Source: Loxodes magnus (taxonomy: Eukaryota; Ciliophora; Karyorelictea; Loxodida; Loxodidae). Taken from it: DNA of 64,000 nucleotides. Under the pieces are notes generated by a model. It searched no databases. It had not been told where the DNA came from and was given only the letters and a program-made list of their open reading frames with translations. Within the stretch, counting starts at the first letter, position 1. Every line of letters starts with the position of its first letter. Both the position numbers and the translations under genes were made by a program. The stretch spans positions 1 to 64,000 of the forward strand of contig CAMPDV010002091.1 in NCBI GenBank assembly GCA_946699065.1, written 5' to 3'. Shown one piece after another: positions 50,242-61,639 of this stretch.

Positions 50242-53064
50242 GTTAATTCGGTTGCGATCTCCAATGATCAGAAGTTCATTATCTCCGGAAGTTATGACAA
50301 CTCTATCAAAGTCTGGGATTTCCAGACTGGAAGTTGTACTCGGACATTAAGTGGACATTCCTCTTATGTTTATTCGGTGGCGATCTCCAATTATCAGAAG
50401 TTCATTATCTCCGGAAGTAATGACAACTCTATCAAAGTCTGAGATTTCCAGACTGGAAGTTGTATTCGGACATTAAGTGGACATTCCTCTTAAGTTAATT
50501 CGGTGGCGATATCAAATGATCAGAAGTTCATTATCTCCGGAAGTAGAGATAACTCTATCAAAGTCTGGGATTTCCAGACTGGAAGTTGTATTCGGACATT
50601 AAGTGGACATTCCTCTTAAGTTAATTCGGTGGCGATCTCCAATGATCAGAAGTTCATGATCTCCGGAAGTTATGATAACTCTATCAAAGTCTGGGATTTC
50701 CAGACTGGAAGTTGTATTCGGACATTAAGTGGACATTCCTATGGAGTTATTTCGGTTGCGATCTCCAATGATCAGAAGTTCATTATCTCCGGAAGTTATG
50801 ATAACTCTATCAAAGTCTGGGATTTCCAGACTGGAATTTGTATTCGGACATTAAGTGGACATTCCTCTTATGTTTATTCGGTGGCGATATCAAATGATCA
50901 GAAGTTCATTATCTCCGGAAGTTATGACAACTCTATCAAAGTCTGGGATTTCCAGACTGGAAGTTGTACTCGGACATTAAGTGGACATTCCTATGGAGTT
51001 ATTTCGGTGGCGATCTCCAATGATCAGAAGTTCATTATCTCCGGAAGTAATGATAACTCTATCAAAGTCTGGGATTTCCAGACTGGAAGTTGTATTCGGA
51101 CATTAAGTGGACATTCCTCTTATGTTTATTCGGTGGCGATCTCCAATGATCAGAAGTTCATTATCTCCGGAAGTTATGACAACTCTATCAAAGTCTGGGA
51201 TTTCCAGACTGGAAGTTGTATTCGGACATTAAGTGGACATTCCTCTTATGTTTATTCGGTGGCGATCTCCAATGATCAGAAGTTCATTATCTCCGGAAGT
51301 TATGACAACTCTATCAAAGTCTGGGATTTCCAGACTGGAAGTTGTATTCGGACATTAAGTGGACATTCCTCAGAAGTTAATTCGGTTGCGATCTCCAATT
51401 ATCAGAAGTTCATTATCTCCGGAAGTAATGATAACTCTATCAAAGTCTGGGATTTCCAGACTGGAAGTTGTACTCGGACATTAAGTGGACATTCCTCTTA
51501 TGTTTATTCGGTGGCGATATCAAATGATCAGAAGTTCATTATCTCCGGAAGTTATGAAAACTCTATCAAAGTCTGGGATTTCCAGACTGGAAGTTGTATT
51601 CGGACATTAAGTGGACATTCCTCTTATGTTTATTCGGTTGCGATATCAAATGATCAGAAGTTCATTATCTCCGGAAGTAGAGATAACTCTATCAAAGTCT
51701 GGGATTTCCAGACTGGAAGTTGTATTCGGACATTAAGTGGACATTCCTCTTATGTTTATTCGGTGGCGATATCAAATGATCAGAAGTTCATTATCTCCGG
51801 AAGTTATGACAACTCTATCAAAGTCTGGGATTTCCAGACTGGAAGTTGTATTCGGACATTAAGTGGACATTCCTCTTAAGTTAATTCGGTGGCGATCTCC
51901 AATTATCAGAAGTTCATTATCTCCGGAAGTTGAGATAACTCTATCAAAGTCTGGGATTTCCAGACTGGAAGTTGTATTCGGACATTAAGTGGACATTCCT
52001 CTTATGTTTATTCGGTTGCGATATCAAATGATCAGAAGTTCATTATCTCCGGAAGTTATGACAACTCTATCAAAGTCTGGGATTTCCAGACTGGAAGTTG
52101 TATTCGGACATTAAGTGGACATTCCTCTTAAGTTAATTCGGTGGCGATCTCCAATTATCAGAAGTTCATTATCTCCGGAAGTTGAGATAACTCTATCAAA
52201 GTCTGGGATTTCCAGACTGGAAGTTGTATTCGGACATTAAGTGGACATTCCTCTTATGTTTATTCGGTTGCGATATCAAATGATCAGAAGTTCATTATCT
52301 CCGGAAGTTATGACAACTCTATCAAAGTCTGGGATTTCCAGACTGGAAGTTGTATTCGGACATTAAGTGGACATTCCTCTTAAGTTAATTCGGTTGCGAT
52401 CTCCAATTATCAGAAGTTCATTATCTCCGGAAGTAGAGATAACTCTATCAAAGTCTGGGATTTCCAGACTGGAAGTTGTACTCGGACATTAAGTGGACAT
52501 TCCTCTTATGTTTATTCGGTGGCGATATCAAATGATCAGAAGTTCATTATCTCCGGAAGTTATGATAACTCTATCAAAGTCTGGGATTTCCAGACTGGAA
52601 GTTGTATTCGGACATTAAGTGGACATTCCTCTTAAGTTATTTCGGTTGCGATCTCCAATGATCAGAAGTTCATTATCTCCGGAAGTTATGATAACTCTAT
52701 CAAAGTCTGGGATTTCCAGACTGGAAGTTGTATTCGGACATTAAGTGGACATTCCTATGGAGTTAATTCGGTGGCGATCTCCAATGATCAGAAGTTCATT
52801 ATCTCCGGAAGTTATGACAACTCTATCAAAGTCTGGGATTTCCAGACTGGAAGTTGTATTCGGACATTAAGTGGACATTCCTATGGAGTTAATTCGGTGG
52901 CGATCTCCAATGATCAGAAGTTCATTATCTCCGGAAGTTATGATAACTCTATCAAAGTCTGGGATTTCCAGACTGGAAGTTGTATTCGGACATTAAGTGG
53001 ACATTCCTCTTATGTTTATTCGGTGGCGATCTCCAATGATCAGAAGTTCATTATCTCCGGAAGT
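49651..53064 (+). repeat. 3402-bp (27-unit) tandem block, copy 2
   Basis: Second copy of 46249-49662. In the patch unit at 51889 it has ATC TCC, Tyr6 and TGA15, the same form as the unit two places downstream (52141), which suggests a short conversion tract copied from that neighbour. The match ends at residue 15 of the unit at 53023 (TAT here, AGA in copy 1). Confidence 0.9.
50629..51879 (+). CDS. Open WD40 segment (10 units, 416 codons), copy 2 of a duplicated pair
   Basis: Same residues throughout as the 416-codon run at 47227, including the markers Ile28, Glu16, Tyr6 and the TCA GAA codon pair. It lies in the second copy of the 3402-bp tandem block. Downstream the two copies differ in one patch: here the next unit carries TGA15 and Tyr6, whereas copy 1 stays open for two more units. 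Identity over this length implies a very recent duplication or an assembly duplication. Confidence 0.35.
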   Translation: MAISNDQKFMISGSYDNSIKVWDFQTGSCIRTLSGHSYGVISVAISNDQKFIISGSYDNSIKVWDFQTGICIRTLSGHSSYVYSVAISNDQKFIISGSYDNSIKVWDFQTGSCTRTLSGHSYGVISVAISNDQKFIISGSNDNSIKVWDFQTGSCIRTLSGHSSYVYSVAISNDQKFIISGSYDNSIKVWDFQTGSCIRTLSGHSSYVYSVAISNDQKFIISGSYDNSIKVWDFQTGSCIRTLSGHSSEVNSVAISNYQKFIISGSNDNSIKVWDFQTGSCTRTLSGHSSYVYSVAISNDQKFIISGSYENSIKVWDFQTGSCIRTLSGHSSYVYSVAISNDQKFIISGSRDNSIKVWDFQTGSCIRTLSGHSSYVYSVAISNDQKFIISGSYDNSIKVWDFQTGSCIRTLSGHSS

Positions 53065-53400
53065 TATGACAACTCTATCAAAGTCTGGGATTTCCAGACT
53101 GGAAGTTGTACTCGGACATTAAGTGGACATTCCTCTTATGTTTATTCGTTGGCGATCTCCAATTATCAGAAGTTCATTATCTCCGGAAGTAATGACAACT
53201 CTATCAAAGTCTGAGATTTCCAGACTGGAAGTTGTATTCGGACATTAAGTGGACATTCCTCTTAAGTTAATTCGGTGGCGATCTCCAATGATCAGAAGTT
53301 CATGATCTCCGGAAGTTATGATAACTCTATCAAAGTCTGGGATTTCCAGACTGGAAGTTGTATTCGGACATTAAGTGGACATTCCTCTTAAGTTAATTCG

Positions 53401-54201
53401 GTGGCGATATCAAATGATCAGAAGTTCATTATCTCCGGAAGTAGAGATAACTCTATCAAAGTCTGGGATTTCCAGACTGGAAGTTGTACTCGGACATTAA
53501 GTGGACATTCCTCTTATGTTTATTCGGTGGCGATCTCCAATGATCAGAAGTTCATGATCTCCGGAAGTTATGATAACTCTATCAAAGTCTGGGATTTCCA
53601 GACTGGAAGTTGTATTCGGACATTAAGTGGACATTCCTCTTATGTTTATTCGGTGGCGATCTCCAATGATCAGAAGTTCATTATCTCCGGAAGTTATGAC
53701 AACTCTATCAAAGTCTGGGATTTCCAGACTGGAAGTTGTATTCGGACATTAAGTGGACATTCCTCTGAAGTTAATACGGTTGCGATATCAAATGATCAGA
53801 AGTTCATTATCTCCGGAAGTAGAGATAACTCTATCAAAGTCTGGGATTTCCAGACTGGAAGTTGTATTCGGACATTAAGTGGACATTCCTATGGAGTTAT
53901 TTCGGTTGCGATCTCCAATGATCAGAAGTTCATTATCTCCGCAAGTAATGATAACTCTATCAAAGTCTGGGATTTCCAGACTGGAAGTTGTACTCGGACA
54001 TTAAGTGGACATTCCTCTTATGTTTATTCGGTGGCGATCTCCAATGATCAGAAGTTCATGATCTCCGGAAGTTATGATAACTCTATCAAAGTCTGGGATT
54101 TCCAGACTGGAAGTTGTATTCGGACATTAAGTGGACATTCCTCTTATGTTTATTCGGTGGCGATCTCCAATGATCAGAAGTTCATGATCTCCGGAAGTTG
54201 A
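53401..54201 (+). CDS. Open WD40 segment (6 units plus 14 codons, 266 codons)
   Basis: Residue 15 reads R Y Y R N Y and then TGA (54199), one of only three TGA15 stops in the last 10 kb before the tail. Unit 3 has Thr for Ser42 (SSEVNT) and unit 5 has Ala for Gly13 (SAS). The Thr42 form recurs near 55917, so these neighbourhoods share ancestry. Confidence 0.33.
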   Translation: MAISNDQKFIISGSRDNSIKVWDFQTGSCTRTLSGHSSYVYSVAISNDQKFMISGSYDNSIKVWDFQTGSCIRTLSGHSSYVYSVAISNDQKFIISGSYDNSIKVWDFQTGSCIRTLSGHSSEVNTVAISNDQKFIISGSRDNSIKVWDFQTGSCIRTLSGHSYGVISVAISNDQKFIISASNDNSIKVWDFQTGSCTRTLSGHSSYVYSVAISNDQKFMISGSYDNSIKVWDFQTGSCIRTLSGHSSYVYSVAISNDQKFMISGS

Positions 54202-57200
54202 GATAACTCTATCAAAGTCTGGGATTTCCAGACTGGAAGTTGTACTCGGACATTAAGTGGACATTCCTCTTAAGTTAATTCGGTTGCGATATCAAATGAT
54301 CAGAAGTTCATTATCTCCGGAAGTAATGATAACTCTATCAAAGTCTGGGATTTCCAGACTGGAAGTTGTATTCGGACATTAAGTGGACATTCCTATGGAG
54401 TTATTTCGGTTGCGATCTCCAATGATCAGAAGTTCATTATCTCCGGAAGTTATGACAACTCTATCAAAGTCTGGGATTTCCAGACTGGAAGTTGTATTCG
54501 GACATTAAGTGGACATTCCTCTTAAGTTAATTCGGTGGCGATATCAAATGATCAGAAGTTCATTATCTCCGGAAGTAGAGATAACTCTATCAAAGTCTGG
54601 GATTTCCAGACTGGAAGTTGTATTCGGACATTAAGTGGACATTCCTCTTAAGTTAATTCGGTGGCGATCTCCAATGATCAGAAGTTCATTATCTCCGGAA
54701 GTTATGATAACTCTATCAAAGTCTGGGATTTCCAGACTGGAAGTTGTATTCGGACATTAAGTGGACATTCCTATGGAGTTATTTCGGTTGCGATCTCCAA
54801 TGATCAGAAGTTCATTATCTCCGGAAGTAGAGATAACTCTATCAAAGTCTGGGATTTCCAGACTGGAAGTTGTATTCGGACATTAAGTGGACATTCCTCT
54901 GGAGTTATTTCGGTTGCGATCTCCAATGATCAGAAGTTCATTATCTCCGGAAGTTATGATAACTCTATCAAAGTCTGGGATTTCCAGACTGGAAGTTGTA
55001 TTCGGACATTAAGTGGACATTCCTATGGAGTTAATTCGGTGGCGATCTCCAATGATCAGAAGTTCATTATCTCCGGAAGTTATGACAACTCTATCAAAGT
55101 CTGGGATTTCCAGACTGGAAGTTGTATTCGGACATTAAGTGGACATTCCTATGGAGTTAATTCGGTGGCGATCTCCAATGATCAGAAGTTCATTATCTCC
55201 GGAAGTTATGACAACTCTATCAAAGTCTGGGATTTCCAGACTGGAAGTTGTACTCGGACATTAAGTGGACATTCCTCTTATGTTTATTCGGTGGCGATCT
55301 CCAATTATCAGAAGTTCATTATCTCCGGAAGTAATGACAACTCTATCAAAGTCTGAGATTTCCAGACTGGAAGTTGTATTCGGACATTAAGTGGACATTC
55401 CTCTTAAGTTAATTCGGTGGCGATCTCCAATGATCAGAAGTTCATGATCTCCGGAAGTAGAGATAACTCTATCAAAGTCTGGGATTTCCAGACTGGAAGT
55501 TGTATTCGGACATTAAGTGGACATTCCTCTTATGTTTATTCGGTGGCGATCTCCAATGATCAGAAGTTCATTATCTCCGGAAGTAATGATAACTCTATCA
55601 AAGTCTGGGATTTCCAGACTGGAAGTTGTACTCGGACATTAAGTGGACATTCCTCTGCAGTTTATTCGGTGGCGATCTCCAATGATCAGAAGTTCATTAT
55701 CTCCGGAAGTGATGATAACTCTATCAAAGTCTGGGATTTCCAGACTGGAAGTTGTACTCGGACATTAAGTGGACATTCCTCTGGAGTTATTTCGATTGCG
55801 ATCTCCAATGATCAGAAGTTCATTATCTCCGGAAGTAGAGATAACTCTATCAAAGTCTGGGATTTCCAGACTGGAAGTTGTATTCGGACATTAAGTGGAC
55901 ATTCCTCTGAAGTTAATACGGTTGCGATATCAAATGATCAGAAGTTCATTATCTCCGGAAGTAGAGATAACTCTATCAAAGTCTGGGATTTCCAGACTGG
56001 AAGTTGTATTCGGACATTAAGTGGACATTCCTCTTATGTTTATTCGGTGGCGATATCAAATGATCAGAAGTTCATTATCTCCGGAAGTTATGACAACTCT
56101 ATCAAAGTCTGGGATTTCCAGACTGGAAGTTGTATTCGGACATTAAGTGGACATTCCTCTTAAGTTAATTCGGTGGCGATATCAAATGATCAGAAGTTCA
56201 TTATCTCCGGAAGTAGAGATAACTCTATCAAAGTCTGGGATTTCCAGACTGGAAGTTGTATTCGGACATTAAGTGGACATTCCTCTTAAGTTAATTCGGT
56301 GGCGATCTCCAATGATCAGAAGTTCATTATCTCCGGAAGTAATGATAACTCTATCAAAGTCTGGGATTTCCAGACTGGAAGTTGTATTCGGACATTAAGT
56401 GGACATTCCTATGGAGTTATTTCGGTTGCGATCTCCAATGATCAGAAGTTCATTATCTCCGGAAGTTATGATAACTCTATCAAAGTCTGGGATTTCCAGA
56501 CTGGAAGTTGTATTCGGACATTAAGTGGACATTCCTCTTATGTTTATTCGGTGGCGATATCAAATGATCAGAAGTTCATTATCTCCGGAAGTTATGACAA
56601 CTCTATCAAAGTCTGGGATTTCCAGACTGGAAGTTGTATTCGGACATTAAGTGGACATTCCTCTTAAGTTAATTCGGTGGCGATCTCCAATGATCAGAAG
56701 TTCATTATCTCCGGAAGTTATGACAACTCTATCAAAGTCTGGGATTTCCAGACTGGAAGTTGTACTCGGACATTAAGTGGACATTCCTCTTAAGTTAATT
56801 CGGTGGCGATCTCCAATTATCAGAAGTTCATTATCTCCGGAAGTAATGATAACTCTATCAAAGTCTGGGATTTCCAGACTGGAAGTTGTATTCGGACATT
56901 AAGTGGACATTCCTCTTATGTTTATTCGGTTGCGATATCAAATGATCAGAAGTTCATTATCTCCGGAAGTTATGACAACTCTATCAAAGTCTGGGATTTC
57001 CAGACTGGAAGTTGTATTCGGACATTAAGTGGACATTCCTCTTAAGTTAATTCGGTTGCGATCTCCAATGATCAGAAGTTCATTATCTCCGGAAGTAATG
57101 ATAACTCTATCAAAGTCTGGGATTTCCAGACTGGAAGTTGTATTCGGACATTAAGTGGACATTCCTCTTATGTTTATTCGGTGGCGATCTCCAATGATCA

Positions 57201-60200
57201 GAAGTTCATGATCTCCGGAAGTAGAGATAACTCTATCAAAGTCTGGGATTTCCAGACTGGAAGTTGTATTCGGACATTAAGTGGACATTCCTCTTAAGTT
57301 AATTCGGTGGCGATATCAAATGATCAGAAGTTCATTATCTCCGGAAGTAGAGATAACTCTATCAAAGTCTGGGATTTCCAGACTGGAAGTTGTATTCGGA
57401 CATTAAGTGGACATTCCTCTTAAGTTAATTCGGTGGCGATCTCCAATGATCAGAAGTTCATTATCTCCGGAAGTAATGATAACTCTATCAAAGTCTGGGA
57501 TTTCCAGACTGGAAGTTGTATTCGGACATTAAGTGGACATTCCTCTTATGTTTATTCGGTGGCGATCTCCAATGATCAGAAGTTCATTATCTCCGGAAGT
57601 AATGATAACTCTATCAAAGTCTGGGATTTCCAGACTGGAAGTTGTACTCGGACATTAAGTGGACATTCCTCTTATGTTTATTCGGTGGCGATCTCCAATG
57701 ATCAGAAGTTCATGATCTCCGGAAGTAGAGATAACTCTATCAAAGTCTGGGATTTCCAGACTGGAAGTTGTATTCGGACATTAAGTGGACATTCCTCTTA
57801 TGTTTATTCGGTGGCGATCTCCAATGATCAAAAGTTCATTATCTCCAAAAGTTCTGATAACTCTATCAAAGTCTGGGATTTCCAGACTGGAAGTTGTACT
57901 CGGACATTAAGTGGACATTCCTCTGAAGTTAATTCGGTTGCGATATCAAATGATCAGAAGTTCATTATCTCCGGAAGTAGAGATAACTCTATCAAAGTCT
58001 GGGATTTCCAGACTGGAAGTTGTATTCGGACATTAAGTGGACATTCCTCTTATGTTTATTCGGTGGCGATATCAAATGATCAGAAGTTCATTATCTCCGG
58101 AAGTTATGACAACTCTATCAAAGTCTGGGATTTCCAGACTGGAAGTTGTATTCGGACATTAAGTGGACATTCCTCTTAAGTTAATTCGGTGGCGATCTCC
58201 AATGATCAGAAGTTCATTATCTCCGGAAGTAATGATAACTCTATCAAAGTCTGGGATTTCCAGACTGGAAGTTGTATTCGGACATTAAGTGGACATTCCT
58301 CTTATGTTTATTCGGTGGCGATCTCCAATGATCAGAAGTTCATTATCTCCGGAAGTAATGATAACTCTATCAAAGTCTGGGATTTCCAGACTGGAAGTTG
58401 TATTCGGACATTAAGTGGACATTCCTCTTATGTTTATTCGGTGGCGATATCAAATGATCAGAAGTTCATTATCTCCGGAAGTTATGATAACTCTATCAAA
58501 GTCTGGGATTTCCAGACTGGAAGTTGTATTCGGACATTAAGTGGACATTCCTCTTAAGTTAATTCGGTTGCGATCTCCAATGATCAGAAGTTCATTATCT
58601 CCGGAAGTAATGATAACTCTATCAAAGTCTGGGATTTCCAGACTGGAAGTTGTATTCGGACATTAAGTGGACATTCCTCTTATGTTTATTCGGTGGCGAT
58701 CTCCAATGATCAGAAGTTCATTATCTCCGGAAGTAATGATAACTCTATCAAAGTCTGGGATTTCCAGACTGGAAGTTGTATTCGGACATTAAGTGGACAT
58801 TCCTCTTAAGTTAATTCGGTGGCGATATCAAATGATCAGAAGTTCATTATCTCCGGAAGTAATGATAACTCTATCAAAGTCTGGGATTTCCAGACTGGAA
58901 GTTGTATTCGGACATTAAGTGGACATTCCTCTTATGTTTATTCGGTGGCGATCTCCAATGATCAGAAGTTCATTATCTCCGGAAGTTATGATAACTCTAT
59001 CAAAGTCTGGGATTTCCAGACTGGAAGTTGTATTCGGACATTAAGTGGACATTCCTCTTATGTTTATTCGGTGGCGATATCAAATGATCAGAAGTTCATT
59101 ATCTCCGGAAGTTATGACAACTCTATCAAAGTCTGGGATTTCCAGACTGGAAGTTGTATTCGGACATTAAGTGGACATTCCTCTTAAGTTAATTCGGTGG
59201 CGATATCAAATGATCAGAAGTTCATTATCTCCGGAAGTAGAGATAACTCTATCAAAGTCTGGGATTTCCAGACTGGAAGTTGTATTCGGACATTAAGTGG
59301 ACATTCTTCTTAAGTTAATTCGGTGGCGATCTCCAATGATCAGAAGTTCATTATCTCCGGAAGTAATGATAACTCTATCAAAGTCTGGGATTTCCAGACT
59401 GGAAGTTGTACTCGGACATTAAGTGGACATTCCTCTGCAGTTTATTCGGTGGCGATCTCCAATGATCAGAAGTTCATTATCTCCGGAAGTGATGATAACT
59501 CTATCAAAGTCTGGGATTTCCAGACTGGAAGTTGTATTCGGACATTAAGTGGACATTCCTCTGGAGTTATTTCGGTTGCGATCTCCAATGATCAGAAGTT
59601 CATTATCTCCGGAAGTTATGATAACTCTATCAAAGTCTGGGATTTCCAGACTGGAAGTTGTATTCGGACATTAAGTGGACATTCCTATGGAGTTAATTCG
59701 GTGGCGATCTCCAATGATCAGAAGTTCATTATCTCCGGAAGTTATGACAACTCTATCAAAGTCTGGGATTTCCAGACTGGAAGTTGTACTCGGACATTAA
59801 GTGGACATTCCTCTTAAGTTAATTCGGTGGCGATCTCCAATGATCAGAAGTTCATTATCTCCGGAAGTAATGATAACTCTATCAAAGTCTGGGATTTCCA
59901 GACTGGAAGTTGTATTCGGACATTAAGTGGACATTCCTCTTATGTTTATTCGGTTGCGATATCAAATGATCAGAAGTTCATTATCTCCGGAAGTTATGAC
60001 AACTCTATCAAAGTCTGGGATTTCCAGACTGGAAGTTGTATTCGGACATTAAGTGGACATTCCTCTTAAGTTAATTCGGTTGCGATCTCCAATGATCAGA
60101 AGTTCATTATCTCCGGAAGTAATGATAACTCTATCAAAGTCTGGGATTTCCAGACTGGAAGTTGTATTCGGACATTAAGTGGACATTCCTCTTATGTTTA

Positions 60201-61639
60201 TTCGGTGGCGATATCAAATGATCAGAAGTTCATTATCTCCGGAAGTAGAGATAACTCTATCAAAGTCTGGGATTTCCAGACTGGAAGTTGTATTCGGACA
60301 TTAAGTGGACATTCCTCTTAAGTTAATTCGGTGGCGATATCAAATGATCAGAAGTTCATTATCTCCGGAAGTAGAGATAACTCTATCAAAGTCTGGGATT
60401 TCCAGACTGGAAGTTGTATTCGGACATTAAGTGGACATTCCTATGGAGTTAATTCGGTGGCGATCTCCAATGATCAGAAGTTCATTATCTCCGGAAGTTA
60501 TGACAACTCTATCAAAGTCTGGGATTTCCAGACTGGAAGTTGTATTCGGACATTAAGTGGACATTCCTATGGAGTTATTTCGGTGGCGATCTCCAATGAT
60601 CAGAAGTTCATTATCTCCGGAAGTTATGATAACTCTATCAAAGTCTGGGATTTCCAGACTGGAAGTTGTATTCGGACATTAAGTGGACATTCCTATGGAG
60701 TTATTTCGGTTGCGATCTCCAATGATCAGAAGTTCATTATCTCCGGAAGTTATGACAACTCTATCAAAGTCTGGGATTTCCAGACTGGAAGTTGTATTCG
60801 GACATTAAGTGGACATTCCTCTTAAGTTAATTCGGTGGCGATATCAAATGATCAGAAGTTCATTATCTCCGGAAGTTATGACAACTCTATCAAAGTCTGG
60901 GATTTCCAGACTGGAAGTTGTATTCGGACATTAAGTGGACATTCCTCTTAAGTTAATTCGGTGGCGATCTCCAATGATCAGAAGTTCATTATCTCCGGAA
61001 GTAATGATAACTCTATCAAAGTCTGGGATTTCCAGACTGGAAGTTGTATTCGGACATTAAGTGGACATTCCTCTTAAGTTATTTCGGTTGCGATCTCCAA
61101 TGATCAGAAGTTCATTATCTCCGGAAGTTATGATAACTCTATCAAAGTCTGGGATTTCCAGACTGGAAGTTGTATTCGGACATTAAGTGGACATTCCTCT
61201 TAAGTTAATTCGGTGGCGATCTCCAATGATCAGAAGTTCATTATCTCCGGAAGTTATGACAACTCTATCAAAGTCTGGGATTTCCAGACTGGAAGTTGTA
61301 TTCGGACATTAAGTGGACATTCCTATGGAGTTATTTCGGTGGCGATCTCCAATGATCAGAAGTTCATTATCTCCGGAAGTTATGACAACTCTATCAAAGT
61401 CTGGGATTTCCAGACTGGAAGTTGTATTCGGACATTAAGTGGACATTCCTATGGAGTTAATTCGGTGGCGATCTCCAATGATCAGAAGTTCATTATCTCC
61501 GGAAGTTATGACAACTCTATCAAAGTCTGGGATTTCCAGACTGGAAGTTGTATTCGGACATTAAGTGGACATTCCTATGGAGTTATTTCGGTGGCGATCT
61601 CCAATGATCAGAAGTTCATTATCTCCGGAAGTTATGATA

